Assembly: GCA_025618425.1 (NCBI GenBank) | Contig: CM046837.1 | Location: 26,221,793 to 26,285,792 of the forward strand | DNA: 64,000 nucleotides | Reading direction: 5' to 3' | Origin: Heliocidaris tuberculata | Taxonomy: Eukaryota; Echinodermata; Echinoidea; Camarodonta; Echinometridae | Shown: positions 28,401-36,564 of the stretch, one piece after another | How positions within the stretch are numbered: position 1 is the first letter of the stretch | Layout of the letters: each line of letters starts with the position of its first letter | The notes under the pieces: generated by a model | The model's input: the letters and a program-made list of their open reading frames with translations, nothing else | What the model was told of the DNA's origin: nothing | The model's database searches: none | Translations under genes and position numbers: made by a program

Positions 28401-31392
28401 CAGGTGTAATCATGTCATTTCATGACCTTTCACCCTAAACAGAGAGGTCAACTCCCTTGTCAGGACACTATGGCTGTTTGTCCCAGGACATTCAAGGTAA
28501 GGACATTAGTTACATGCAACTTGTTATAATGTTTGATTGGGTTCTTTCTTTCACTTTGCAATGGTGTAATGCAATCTCCAACCTTTATACTAAATCCCAA
28601 CAAGAGAATACTGAATTGATTATTAAAGGGAAGCTTGAGTTCTTGGAAAGGTAAAATATGATTTGTGAGCGTTATCATTCTTTTTATGTTAGTTTGGAAG
28701 ATTATCATAGTAGTTATGTCCCCTGAAAAGGATTGCCAAGTTAACTTTGTTCAGATCATTGACACTTTCAAAACGTTTCAGCATGCATACTTGATCACTT
28801 ATCATATATTTTCATCTGGGCTGGTATCCTGAAGTCCATGTTATCTTTTTTGTTTGTAAAAAGATGTTAATTGTCATAGCAAATCAATATTAGGACAAGA
28901 CATTTGTTAATGTGGAGGCAAATATATAATCAGGAGGCATCTACAAAAGCACCAATAATTAGTGTTTATGCCCTGCACTTTTGGCTAGTAATTACAATTA
29001 ACATCATTTCCCATAACAAAAAATAATATAGAGTACAAAATCTTCACAAAGTGTTAACTTTCTCAGTGCGGTATTTCTATTCTCTGACAGTCGCTACCAC
29101 CTTGTAGTACCTTGGCACACCAAGCCTCTATGCATGACAGATCTAGCAAGGATGAAACTCGTAGGTCTGTCCAAACCCAAATCTTTAGCTAGAGTGGTGC
29201 CATCATCAGTACGCAGATACATTACCTTGTTTGACTATGATCAGCAGACTCTGTGGACACCAGCTTACAAGGTATGTTATTGTGGTGTGGTGTAAACATC
29301 TGTTGGATGGTTGGGGGGGGGGGGGGGGAATGGGTGTGAAATGAAGAACAAAACTTGTAAGTCTCTCAGAAGGAGTGGATAAGTGACCAGGTTATGAAGC
29401 TCGTCGTACTGGGTTCAAATCCCTGCCATGGCACTAATGTCCTGTGGCAAGACATTAATCTACATTTGCCACTCTTCACCCAGGTGAAGTAAATAGGTAC
29501 CAAGAGGGAAGAAACATCTTTATAATGCTTGAGTGCTTAATGGTAACCAGACTAAAGCCAGGTCATAATATGATTGCAGGATCCTCATGGAGAACTATAT
29601 TAACACTAATGAGGCTATCCTGGGCAAACACATTTTTTTAGTGCAAGTAAGACATTTTTTTAGTGCAAGTCTCTGGCTATCATCATCATCATCATCAGTG
29701 CGCAGAAACATCACCTCATTCAGCTGTGATCACTAGACATTCTGGATGCAAGCTTACAATGTATGTGATTGTCATAATATTATTAGAGGTGAATTATTCT
29801 GTGCTCTACTCTAGGAGAGATACCTTGAATATAATAATTGTCATTCCAAATAGGGCTGAAAATATTCATAATTGAAGTTCTTACAATATATTTGAGTTTT
29901 TGAGGAAACTGCCTTTTGTTGAACTGTAGTATTGTTTCTTTGAGTTGTTGAATCAGCCAATGTTCTTGATCAAAAAAAGTTTATTGAAGCTTAATTTGTC
30001 AAATGCCATTTTGTATCAGAATAAGCATCAAATCTCCAAATTCTACAGCTAACCATGATTTTGTTACATTCTTTTTTTTTCTTCCCTCTAGGGTAATATT
30101 CTAGATTCCATTGTAAATCGGAACAAACACTTCCAGACTGACCAATGTTACCTTGCACACATACAGAGCATTCTACTACAGTTATCTTCTAAAGCATTCC
30201 TCTACTATCATTCCTACTGCCTAAATTCGCCAAACTCACGTCTGATTAACAGGTCAGTATACTTGTACGTTTGCTGTTTAGTTTGCTTGTTTTTGCAGGT
30301 ATGTAGGCATAGGTACTTTTTCTGTTTAGGATATTTCTGCGAAACACTTCACTTTAAATAAAAGCATTAAATTTACCTTCTTGCAGAATTATTTTTGCGA
30401 TTGCTAATTTCAAATATGGATTCCGAATACCTCCTTCAATTGTAAGAATTCTGACCTTTTGGATGGATAGTAACTAGTAATATCTAGAAACATATTTCTG
30501 TGATTTAAAAAAATGTATGAAAATTCAATTGAAAATCTGTCATGCTGGTTCTGAAAGTAAGCAAACTTTTATGAGCTATAGATAATGATGACGATGATAA
30601 AATAAGTTTACTTTTAGAATTTCTAGATCGTGCATTCAAATTGCAAGTTACTATTAAACACTTTGCAATTTTTACAAATTTTCAAAAGGTTCATGAGATT
30701 CAAGTTGAAGAAATTATTTTCTATTGCAACACGGATTGCAAAATACCTCTTTGAATCAGAGCTGTAAGAATTCAGAATGTTTTGCTAGATGTTTGATAAA
30801 ATATATATTCTCTTTTACAGATTGATAAAATTTGTAAATGAACAGCACTTGACATTAGGATCAATACATAGTTGATATTTCTCTGTTCTTACATAAACAG
30901 TACTTCAAGTGCAGACAGCATATCACGGCAGAACAGCTCACCAGCAAGGGTGAATTCTGCATCATTTCTATCCAAGCTGGGTCTAGTGGATGGAGACTGC
31001 AAAATTGTAGAGGTATGTACTCTAACTCAAGAAATATGTTAGATTAAATCTAATAGGGGTATTTGGGTAGGAGGTGTTGGGACAGCATATCACAACATAG
31101 AAGCTCACCAGAGAGGGTGAACTATGCTGTTCTTTCTATCCAAGCTTGGTCTAATAATGGATGAAGACTGGAAGATTCTAGGAGTATGTGCACTCAGAGT
31201 ATACTTCGAAAGAGGAGGGGGGATGGACAGACCAGGGTTTGCATGCAATTAAAAACTTGGATTAAGTGAACATTTTACTTTGTATTGGTGATTTAAGTAT
31301 TGAATTTGTACAGCGATTGGAACCTAAAAATTGGACAGGATATTTCAATGATTTGAGGGAGAGATGTGAGGAAAGTAAAGAGAGATAGGGAA

Positions 31393-31430
<38 letters not shown>

Positions 31431-32544
31431 TGAGATACTTGTAAAACTAGAAAAGAATGATCATTATTCTGGTAAAAAGCTGCTTATCAGATCCTGCTAC
31501 ATTACAAATAATAGTTTCCTATTTTCTTTTGCTTTTTATGTTTACTTCATGTGTATAATTCATAGCACTGCAATATATAAAAAGAAAATGAACTTATCAT
31601 AGATATGGGTCCCTCTTTTTAACATGTTAAAAACTGTGATATTATGTTTTCGGGTTGTCCATCCATCCATCTGTGCGTCCCGCTTTCCCTTTCTCACAAT
31701 AACTCAAGAACCGCATGAGGTATGAACTTGAAATTTGTTACTAGTATTTATCACTATAGGAAGACGATCTGATTAGATTTTGGGGTACGTAGGTCAAAGG
31801 TCAAAGGTCATAGAGGTCCATTTCTGAAATTGCAGGTGTTAGCCTCGTTAACACGATATATCTCAAGAACTATTTGAGGTATGAACTTCAAACTTGGTGC
31901 TAATATGTTTCACCATAGAAAGATGATCTGATTAGATTTTGTGGTACATAGGTGAAAGATCAAAAGTCATGGAGGTCATTTACCTCTAAATTTCAGGTTT
32001 TAGCCTTGTTAACACTCTCGAACAATTTGAGCCATTTAACTTTAAACTTGGAACTAGTATGTACATGTATCACCATAGTAAGACGAACTGATTAGTTTTT
32101 TGTTATAAGTAGGTCAAAGGTGACAGGTCATAGAGGTCATTATATGTGCAATTAATGTTTTCTAAGCTTTGTTATCACCATATCTCAACTATTTTGTATT
32201 CATGACCAGGAGGAGATAAACTGATAAAACTTCTGAGTTATAAGGTGTAAGGTCAAATGTCAAAGAGGTCAATTAACATGTAATTTTGGGCTTTTTATTT
32301 TAGTTATCACAATATTTCAAGAACAGTTTGAGCCATCAACTGAATTTAGGCTGAGACATAGGAGATGCAGTTGCATTCATCTTATGTTTATTCTTTCTTT
32401 CTTTGTATCTTATCTTGACAGTACTGGGTAGAACTTATTAAGAGACAACAACTGGATGAGATAATGTCACAACAGGGCTATGCTGATATACCCTCCCCGA
32501 GTATACGACTGGATCACCGCATCTGTAGTAGATACCAGATGTAG
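1407..32544 (+). CDS. SMCR8: SMCR8 homologue, complete gene, 21 coding exons
   Basis: Guanine nucleotide exchange C9orf72-SMCR8 complex subunit. Known family role: with C9orf72 and WDR41 it forms a GTPase-activating complex for small ARF/RAB GTPases that controls autophagy and lysosomal signalling. Joined exons: 1407-1634, 3735-3835, 10020-10089, 12862-12944, 13506-13636, 14347-14780, 15848-16013, 16396-16580, 16751-16834, 17913-18037, 18664-18724, 23019-23137, 23901-24070, 25609-26007, 26824-26955, 27798-27906, 28443-28496, 29091-29271, 30092-30252, 30901-31012, 32422-32544. The total is 3228 nt with phase kept at every junction. Residues about 55-205 are the longin domain, including the ARGFVRPF motif. 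Residues 205-830 are a linker with low-complexity stretches. Residues about 830-1050 are the DENN core ([15 protein letters not shown]). At 1075 residues it is longer than human SMCR8 (937), mostly in the linker. The start ATG has A at -3. Upstream 5' UTR exons are not resolved. Confidence 0.93.
2744..3127. mobile_element. Inverted-repeat element (MITE-like) in SMCR8 intron 1
   Basis: Ends begin TACTGTATACGCCATAT on the left and, on the other strand, TACTGTATACATGTATG then GCCATATC on the right. Interior words such as AAATTCG.ACCAC suggest the same broad family as 36565-36767. Confidence 0.55.
3450..3520 (+). repeat. 3' tail of a non-LTR-type element
   Basis: The stretch ends GTGGAATAAAATTGATTGAT. 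It resembles the (ATTGA)n-tailed stretches at 7040-7120 and 49370-49470. Confidence 0.45.
3735..3835 (+). CDS. SMCR8: SMCR8 exon 2 (residues 77-110)
   Basis: Acceptor ttgcag, donor gtaagg. Encodes ITIPNDGG...[11 protein letters not shown], matching the human TIPND...LRIMSVDYQA stretch of the longin domain. A hAT-like element begins only 27 bases past the exon. Confidence 0.9.
3855..4820. mobile_element. hAT-like foldback element with 8-bp duplication
   Basis: Terminal repeats TAGGCCTGAGTC bound 3863-4812, flanked on both sides by ATTTGTAT (3855-3862 and 4813-4820). The 8-bp duplication and TAG start fit hAT. Arms of more than 270 bases (about 4140-4345 against 4540-4745) pair around a centre at about 4440. 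A partial second copy of the end sits at 4075-4145. No transposase. Confidence 0.85.
6333..6734. mobile_element. MITE-like element in SMCR8 intron 2
   Basis: Imperfect inverted ends: TTCACACGAGCCCTAAA on the left and, on the other strand, ATTCACACGATGGGGGCTAA on the right. The interior is full of GAAACTACAAG and ACTTTAAGTT words in both orientations. Confidence 0.5.
7040..7120 (+). repeat. Non-LTR-type tail with (AATTG)n
   Basis: Diverged text ending in about seven units of a TTGAA-type pentamer at 7085-7119. Confidence 0.6.
8328..9578. mobile_element. TA-flanked inverted-repeat element, host of a nested MITE
   Basis: Ends pair as CACTCACCAAAAAAAGAAAG, then GTGGACACACTCTATTG against GTGGACACTCTTTATTG. 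TA lies on each side (8326-8327, 9579-9580). The arms continue inward (8380-8520 with 8800-8863 plus 9467-9540). Without 8864-9466 the element is a continuous palindrome, consistent with a Tc1/mariner-type non-autonomous element. Confidence 0.82.
8864..9466. mobile_element. TTAA-flanked MITE nested in the previous element
   Basis: Ends AGGGCAATCCAACCTTTGTA and its complement, flanked by TTAA at 8864-8867 and 9463-9466. The host's other arm carries the unfilled site GATCTTAATTGAT, which demonstrates insertion into a TTAA as piggyBac-type elements do. No coding capacity. Confidence 0.88.
10020..10089 (+). CDS. SMCR8: SMCR8 exon 3 (residues 110-133)
   Basis: Acceptor tttatag, donor gtaaga. Encodes [20 protein letters not shown], aligning with human KLNFVEDSKVVLGDSKEGAF. 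It follows the largest intron of the gene (6.2 kb). Confidence 0.88.
12395..12690 (-). mobile_element. tRNA-derived SINE, reverse orientation
   Basis: On the minus strand the head has B-box-like GGGTTTGATCCC. The body has GGAATGCTCCC and GATGACTGGGGTAATAATA, and the order matches the SINE at 49505-49862. Diverged. Confidence 0.75.
12862..12944 (+). CDS. SMCR8: SMCR8 exon 4, carries the arginine finger
   Basis: Acceptor tacacag, donor gtgagt. Encodes [20 protein letters not shown], the best conserved SMCR8 block. The Arg codon at 12895-12897 (residue 145 here) aligns with human Arg147, described as the catalytic arginine finger of the complex. Confidence 0.93.
13506..13636 (+). CDS. SMCR8: SMCR8 exon 5 (residues 161-204)
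   Basis: Acceptor gccag, donor gtaggc. Helical end of the longin domain: [20 protein letters not shown], then [19 protein letters not shown], corresponding to human IMQQFQELSAEFSRASECLK. Confidence 0.88.
14347..14780 (+). CDS. SMCR8: SMCR8 exon 6, Thr/Asn-rich linker
   Basis: Acceptor ctacag, donor gttagt. Starts with a coiled-coil-like helix ([20 protein letters not shown]). An (ACC)n tract at about 14455-14540 encodes a Thr/Asn run. An acidic coiled coil follows ([20 protein letters not shown]). The insert is longer than in vertebrates, and the trinucleotide tract is probably length-polymorphic. Confidence 0.85.
14455..14540 (+). repeat. (ACC)n tract inside SMCR8 exon 6
   Basis: Imperfect trinucleotide repeat coding mainly for Thr with interspersed Asn. 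The frame is preserved. Confidence 0.85.
14969..15641 (+). mobile_element. Hairpin-ended, AGGTCA-rich repetitive element, copy A
   Basis: Starts with a hairpin (GCCTCCGCCCACC / GGTGG...GGAGGC, 14971-15001), then a CCGTCCATCCCGC stretch, then about four diverged units of about 140 bases carrying AGGTCAAAGGTCA. It ends GAATTTAGGCGGA...GATGCAGTCACATTCATC. Same family as 31630-32385 and 45287-46656. Confidence 0.85.
15848..16013 (+). CDS. SMCR8: SMCR8 exon 7 (residues 350-404)
   Basis: Acceptor ctgcag, donor gtaaga. Basic start [19 protein letters not shown], then a linker ending SRLRK. Phase agrees on both sides. Weakly conserved linker sequence. Confidence 0.83.
16244..16273. repeat. (TA)n microsatellite
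   Basis: About 15 TA units in SMCR8 intron 7. Downstream 16275-16380 resembles a reversed tRNA-like SINE head (GGGATTCGAAC), which I hold only weakly. Confidence 0.85.
16396..16580 (+). CDS. SMCR8: SMCR8 exon 8 (residues 405-466)
   Basis: Acceptor atgaag at 16394-16395 is the nearby AG that keeps phase. The closer AGs at 16404-16405 and 16412-16413 were not used; I checked that the first breaks frame. Donor gtaggt. Encodes [20 protein letters not shown], aligning with human KCFDKKLKTLEELCD. Confidence 0.87.
16745..17510. repeat. Inverted repeat overlapping SMCR8 exon 9
   Basis: AGGAGCTTCGAAAGCTGGAG at 16749-16768 returns inverted at about 17481-17501. GTTCGATGCCGCCAA at 16861-16875 returns inverted at about 17438-17452. 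The two shared blocks keep their order with different spacing. Confidence 0.75.
16751..16834 (+). CDS. SMCR8: SMCR8 exon 9 (28 codons)
   Basis: Acceptor gatcaag, donor gtgtgc. Encodes [20 protein letters not shown] and KDAQKNLQ, plausibly matching the human helix ending LLTSQIDRALLKQQ. The exon's 5' end recurs inverted at about 17482-17506 in the next intron, so a repeat origin for part of it should be considered. Confidence 0.72.
17913..18037 (+). CDS. SMCR8: SMCR8 exon 10
   Basis: Acceptor tctgtag, donor gtaagt. Encodes [20 protein letters not shown], then [20 protein letters not shown]. The LEKQES stretch resembles human VEKQES. Confidence 0.83.
18664..18724 (+). CDS. SMCR8: SMCR8 exon 11
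   Basis: Acceptor ttttag, donor gtgagt. Encodes [19 protein letters not shown]. Short linker exon supported by phase and splice sites. Confidence 0.75.
19379..19470 (+). repeat. Three-copy tandem repeat, unit about 34
   Basis: AAAGTGTGTGACCTTTACGA (one copy CCCCTACGA) followed by ATAG occurs three times in SMCR8 intron 11. Nearby 19706-19775 has a loose hairpin (ACTATCACTTCC / GGAAGTGATAGT). Confidence 0.75.
20273..21938. mobile_element. 1.67-kb foldback element with about 620-base arms
   Basis: Left end CAGTTGTCCTCAAAATTATT and the same inverted at the right end, the right one followed by TA. The arms (about 20273-20900 and 21310-21938) are closely similar along their length and contain a second internal copy of TTCAAAATTATTCATACCC. 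The central 400 bases are single copy. The ends resemble Tc1/mariner types. I see no intact transposase. Confidence 0.85.
22660..22935 (+). repeat. Pyrimidine-rich tract
   Basis: Long CT-rich stretch ending in (CT)n at about 22892-22922, before SMCR8 exon 12. The long open frames over it are composition artefacts. Confidence 0.8.
23019..23137 (+). CDS. SMCR8: SMCR8 exon 12
   Basis: Acceptor atccag, donor gtaagt. Encodes [20 protein letters not shown], then a stretch ending YASLE. Ser/acidic linker. Follows the 4.3-kb intron holding the foldback element. Confidence 0.8.
23786..23893 (+). repeat. CT-rich microsatellite before exon 13
   Basis: Includes two copies of CATCCTCTCCCACCATCTCC followed by (CT)n. 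It doubles as the polypyrimidine tract of the exon 13 acceptor. Confidence 0.85.
23901..24070 (+). CDS. SMCR8: SMCR8 exon 13
   Basis: A CT-rich tract leads into acceptor gcacag; donor gtaagg. Encodes [20 protein letters not shown], then [16 protein letters not shown]. Open and in phase across 170 nt. Confidence 0.83.
25378..25545 (+). repeat. (ATC)n microsatellite
   Basis: Nearly pure trinucleotide run in SMCR8 intron 13, close to the exon 14 acceptor. Confidence 0.95.
25609..26007 (+). CDS. SMCR8: SMCR8 exon 14, disordered His/Glu/Ser linker
   Basis: Acceptor ctccag, donor gtacag. A 133-residue disordered insert with a His cluster (HNHHHLQPH), a Glu run ([12 protein letters not shown]) and a Ser run. 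An (ATC)n microsatellite ends about 60 bases before the acceptor. The exact acceptor is less certain than for conserved exons. Confidence 0.75.
26361..26733. mobile_element. TTAA-flanked MITE with GC-rich central hairpin
   Basis: TTAA then AGGGTACCAATCACC at the left; GGTGATTGGTACACT then TTAA at the right. The centre has GCTCGCGCGGAACC pairing with GGTTCCGCGCGAG (about 26556-26597). Confidence 0.8.
26824..26955 (+). CDS. SMCR8: SMCR8 exon 15
   Basis: Acceptor ttgacag, donor gtaagc. Encodes [20 protein letters not shown] and [14 protein letters not shown], leading into the DENN core. The human counterpart is the Ser-rich stretch before LKFIRQYPF. Confidence 0.82.
27798..27906 (+). CDS. SMCR8: SMCR8 exon 16, DENN core, GC donor
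   Basis: Acceptor ttcatag. Encodes [20 protein letters not shown] then GRTVVIAAS, matching human FIRQYPFAHPAIYSLLSGRT. The donor reads AG|gcaagt, a GC-AG intron. The nearby GT at 27911 would put the next exon out of the conserved frame. Confidence 0.9.
28443..28496 (+). CDS. SMCR8: SMCR8 exon 17 (54 nt)
   Basis: Acceptor taaacag, donor gtaagg. Encodes [18 protein letters not shown], matching human VRKLVTALAIFVPSYG. Confidence 0.9.
29091..29271 (+). CDS. SMCR8: SMCR8 exon 18, DENN
   Basis: Acceptor tgacag, donor gtatgt. Encodes [20 protein letters not shown] then [10 protein letters not shown] and [20 protein letters not shown], matching human SPLHIMDFQKWKLIGLQR and RYTSILDLDNKTLRCPLY. Confidence 0.93.
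29308..29328 (+). repeat. Poly-G run
   Basis: About 20 G residues. Similar runs occur at 1902-1917 (G), 27127-27144 (C), 48474-48500 (C), 56551-56576 (G) and 57948-57962 (G), all non-coding. Their lengths are prone to assembly error. Confidence 0.9.
29368..29640 (+). mobile_element. tRNA-derived SINE copy
   Basis: B-box-like GGGTTCAAATCCC, then GGCAAGACATTAATCTACAT and TTGCCACTCTTCACCCAGG, the same body as 49505-49862. Confidence 0.75.
30092..30252 (+). CDS. SMCR8: SMCR8 exon 19, DENN
   Basis: Acceptor ctctag, donor gtcagt. Encodes [20 protein letters not shown] then LYYHSYC, matching human YYLHVQSMLTQLCSKAFLYT. Confidence 0.93.
30901..31012 (+). CDS. SMCR8: SMCR8 exon 20
   Basis: Acceptor aaacag, donor gtatgt. 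Encodes [20 protein letters not shown] then [10 protein letters not shown], matching human SRQMSFLKLTLGLVNEDVRV. A diverged partial copy of this exon lies in the intron at about 31083-31190. Confidence 0.9.
31083..31190 (+). pseudogene. Partial duplicate of SMCR8 exon 20
   Basis: GACAGCATATCACAACATAG, CTCACCAGAGAGGGTGAA and CTATCCAAGCTTGGTCTA repeat the exon text at 30913-30990 with changes. The frame is broken and there is no clean splice signal, so it is a decayed tandem copy. Confidence 0.8.
31386..31430 (+). repeat. (GA)n microsatellite
   Basis: Simple purine repeat in the last SMCR8 intron. Confidence 0.9.
31630..32385 (+). mobile_element. AGGTCA-rich repetitive element, copy B
   Basis: Same internal units and right end as copy A (GAATTTAGGCTGA...GATGCAGTTGCATTCATC). 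It retains GGTTGTCCATCC...GCGTCCCGC but has lost the terminal hairpin. 31791-31810 is a head-to-tail triple AGGTCA with 1-base spacers. It ends about 36 bases before the last SMCR8 coding exon. Confidence 0.85.
32422..32544 (+). CDS. SMCR8: SMCR8 exon 21 with stop codon
   Basis: Acceptor tgacag. Encodes [20 protein letters not shown] then [14 protein letters not shown] and ends TAG 32542-32544. Its last 22 codons plus stop form the first unit of a tandem array running to about 32860. Confidence 0.9.
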   Translation, partial: YWVELIKRQQLDEIMSQQGYADIPSPSIRLDHRICSRYQM

Positions 32545-32860
32545 ATCAAAGTGTATGGCTGATACATCCTCCTCCAGTATATGACTGGATCATAGTATCT
32601 GTAGTTGATACCAGATGTAGATCAAAGAGTACCGCTATGTACCCTGATATACCCTCCTCTAGTATACAACCGGATCATAGCATCTGTAGTAGATACCAGA
32701 TGTAGAAAGAGTACCGCTATGTACCCTGATATACCCTCTGCTAGTATACAACAGGATCATAGCATCTGTAATAGATACCAGATGTAGATCAAAGAGTACC
32801 GCTATGTACCCTGATATACCCTCCTCTAGTGTACAGCAGGATCATAGCATCTGTTGTTGC
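32477..32860 (+). repeat. Tandem array seeded by the SMCR8 C-terminal codons
   Basis: Five units of about 79-85 bases start near 32477, 32555, 32637, 32719 and 32804. Unit 1 is coding and ends with the SMCR8 stop. Units 3-5 keep the same reading (YPDIPSSSIQPDHSICSRYQ and variants). Units 3 and 4 end in the same TAG; unit 5 diverges before it. Units carry GTAGATCAAAGAGTACCGCT spacers. Confidence 0.9.
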
Positions 32861-33429
32861 AAATTGAGCATGAATGCAAAATCAAATGGTGTAGAATTAG
32901 AATTTTCAAGTAAAGAGATGAATATTCATGTACATGTAAGTGTAAAGTGTGGGTCAGACACGATAACGATAATGGTAATGAGATTTGCCATTAGAGGTTC
33001 ACCCTACAGCTGCCCTACTATTATCTTACATGAGCATACTCAAACATACACTCAACATGGTAGAATGTACCTTTAATTGAAAATCTTGTTATTGTTATCA
33101 TTATTGGTGAGATCTGACCAGCTGTTAAGTAACCTGAATACCAAATATTGTACACCTGCTTGTCATCTTCTCATGCCAGAGTTTTTCACTATGAGAAACA
33201 TGTTATGTAAGATATCCCATCAAGGCTCACTTAGTTGAATCTACATAGATGTATTTGTGTCTCTTGCACTTTGGCACTTTCACAGTGCAGTGATAACTTT
33301 CACATGCAAACTGTCTTGATTTTCCTATCAAGATTAAAAATGATACCATATTCACATTATTTTGTTGAATTCTCAATTCTTTTTCAATTATAGTGATTAG
33401 TGAAAGATACCAACAGGATGAAGGTATGC

Positions 33430-33880
33430 TTGACTATTCTGTGCATGCAAACTCTAATTTGAAACCTAAGCAAAGAAGGTTGAGCTTTCGGAAAGGTGAA
33501 TATAATTTTCGAGCATTTTCATTCCTTTTATGTTGGTATGGAAGAACAGAAACGTAGAACGTTGAAATGTCCCCCAAAAAGGATTGCTCCTCAAATGCCC
33601 TCAAATTCAATATATGACGAGAAATAGCTGAAGTGTTAGGGCCAAACATTCATGCAACATGTGTTTGCAGTCCCATGTACCCATTTCTATGTGCAGTGCA
33701 TGTGCTTTTCAGGGAGACTGCGTAAATTTCTTATCATTTTGATGATTTCAAAACTTCACAGTATCCACTAATTCTTATGTAGACATCGTCAGTCTCTCCC
33801 GATTGCTTTGAGACCATTTCTTTCACAAGCTAATCACATGACCGAAACGCAACTTTATCTTAAATTTAGTTCACTTTTCT
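33430..33880 (+). repeat. Dispersed repeat, copy at 51460-51880
   Basis: Shares GAGAAATAGCTGAAGTG, TGCAGTCCCA.TACCC, TGTGCAGTGCATGT and ATTGCTTTGAGAC with 51460-51880 in the same order and orientation. A fragment is at 28620-28740. Confidence 0.8.
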
Positions 33881-35064
33881 GGATAAAGGTTATGATGTCC
33901 AAACTGCCAAGGGTTTGTACCTGCAAGCAAGTGCATAACCACTATCATTATCCTCCTCTTTATTATGTTACAGGCCAAAATGATCTTCTTATATTTAGAG
34001 ATTGAATTTTCTTCCAAAGATTAATTGCATTTTTCTTGCCTTGTTTTGCAAGTGTTGTTTAGGAACACTAGAAATTGTATTAATGCTTTAAACAACAAGA
34101 AATCTTGCTCCATTGCATTTGAGCATATCGCTATGTCAAGTGCTTCATGTAGTGTTGTATTTCTATGTTTTGTACGTAATAATCTTTGTTAGATATTTGA
34201 TTTATGATTTTTTTTCTCAAAATATATATTTTCCCAACATCGTGTTTTGAATGCCTTTATGAACTTCATATTAGTTCATGATGTTCAAATATTTTTATTA
34301 ATATTCAAGTTGATAATTGTCTTCTCTACTTGCTTGATGAAAATAGAGGATTTTTTATTGGATAGTTTAGATGTACGAGAGTGATTAAGCCTTGTTCACG
34401 CATCATGCTGTAAACCATCTAAAAAAAAAGGCACCATATCGGAATTATATAGATCACAAAGTATGGTTAGGGAGCTTTTGTTGTGCATAGCAATTCTTTT
34501 ACCCCCACTTGCCATTTTATTAACACATATCTAAAAAATTAACACATGTCTAAAAAAAAAATTATAATTTCGTCATAGCATTTTGTTAAGGTGATTTATT
34601 GAATCATATTTAAATGAGGCTTTAAGAAAGGACATGAATTCTACAAACTTTTCTAATTTCGAATGTAGCATTTTGTACTGGTACATGTATATTTAATAGC
34701 TGTGTGATAATACTAGTGTAGTTAATCTCTGGTGAAATAACCAACCTGGACTATACTTGTAAGTTTAAAACTTACATATTTCCGCTCGTTGGCTAATTGT
34801 GCTATTTGTACTTACATATACATGTAACTTTAAAAAGTATTGATTTACTTATATGCATGTATACATGTATGTAATATTTTGAATATGCATTTAACTTATA
34901 CCTCAGGTTGAATATCACTATGTAATACTGAATTTTCACTGAGCTGATGTAGCCTTGTTCCAGGCCCCAAGTCATAAAATTGTCCTCTCTGATTATGGAA
35001 GTACAATGTAAATAGAAGTTAATACAATAGAACACCATAAGGTATTAGTCTTGTTATGTGAACT

Positions 35065-35402
35065 TTAAAAGGGAACCAATCACCAAGAAATATTTGTTCT
35101 GTGTGTTTGAACCATATTTAAAACAGCAGCATCAAATGTTACTTCGGTGAAGAAACTTTGCAGCTTCATCAAAAAAATTACTCTCTAAAATAAAGGTAAA
35201 AGCAACTTGTGCATAGACTTGTTGACAGACTGGTATGTTCACCCAATAACATGGAAATCCATTTGAGCCTTTTCTTAAAATAATTTTGTCTCCTTGAATC
35301 CTTAACCATTTGAATGTCTTACATGGAGTTTTTTATGGGTAATTTTAGGTCCTCTAACAATACCTACAAATTATTCTTTTTCACTGATATGGTACCCTTT
35401 AA
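35065..35402. mobile_element. TTAA-flanked MITE, relative of 26361-26733
   Basis: Left TTAAAAGGGAACCAATCACC and right TATGGTACCCTTTAA, with a TTTGTTCTGTGTGTT-type interior like the other copy. The central hairpin is not preserved. Confidence 0.7.
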
Positions 35403-36564
35403 ATACATATTTGGAAGAAATAGCCTCTCTAAATTTCCAACTGGCTCTTTAATAAAACTGAGAACTCTATTAGCTTTTACTAAAAATGCATTATCCCATG
35501 ACTATTATTTTGTCATCATATCATAATATTTTGTCTTTCATTGGCCAGCTATGTAATTATTATAATAATAAATTTTTTGTATAAATAGGAAAGATCAGAT
35601 GTATATTCCATTTGAATGCCATTGTTTGTTGCTCCTGTCATCTATAATGGAACATCCTCCATGTATCTTATATTACAGAGCCGATTTGAAGGAAGAGGTT
35701 GCAACATTTGAGGTCAAAGGTCAGAGGTCACACAAGAGATGTTCCTTTCCCCATAGAGTCACTTTACAAGAAGTGTTGCAAGAAGTTGTGATTTGAATGC
35801 CATTTTGTTCCAAAACAATTTGATGTCCACTGCACTCTTTCCATGGAGGGATTCTAAGTCCCCATGCTGCCCTCTAATTATAGGGAAGGATTCATCACGA
35901 GCTATATCTGTTATTATAAGAAATGGGAAATTTATCTTCTTATAAAACATTCTTAAAAGGTGTGTGCAAATGACGTTATGCACCAAGTCCATATTGAGTG
36001 ATATGTACTTTACATGTGCAAACTATTATACAGTGCAGTAGAAACTATTATAACGTTATGAAGAAAAGTTTGCAAATTGCAATATACATGTACCAAGCAA
36101 CAGGATAAGTTGTAATAAAGCACAAATAAAACAAGGATGAGTTATGAATATTAAGCCTACTGCACACTATATGATCCCACTGCAGACCAATTTTGGATGA
36201 AATTGCAATATCATCAATATTATAAGATATGAAAATATGAACATGCAATATTTTTCTTGTTGATATTTGTGATCATCCTTTTTTCCCCTACACATTTTGG
36301 ACTTATAATTCGGTCTACTTCATGGCCCTATTCCTGGCAATGCAGGCTCTGGAATCAACATTAACATGGTTTAGCAGTCTCAGACCTTCTGCAAGATCCT
36401 TGTCCTAAGTTTTCTGTTGTCTACTTGTACCTCTTGGTTTCAGCACGTTTACGAAAGTCATATGAATACAAAATCATATTTTTTGGAAATATTTTTCAGT
36501 GGAAGTTTTGCAGTGCCCAGCAAGGAACTGTAATGGAGAAGAATTGTCACTTCAAACATTTCAT

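Larger units (their letters stand above)
1635..32421 (+). other. SMCR8 introns: remaining content
   Basis: Introns other than the stretches listed contain AT-rich sequence in which I recognise no gene or RNA. Large unannotated pieces are 4821-6332, 7121-8327, 10090-12394, 12945-13505, 17511-19378, 21939-22660, 24071-25377, 26956-29307 and 29641-30900. 13740-13990 is a purine-rich tract. Confidence 0.5.
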
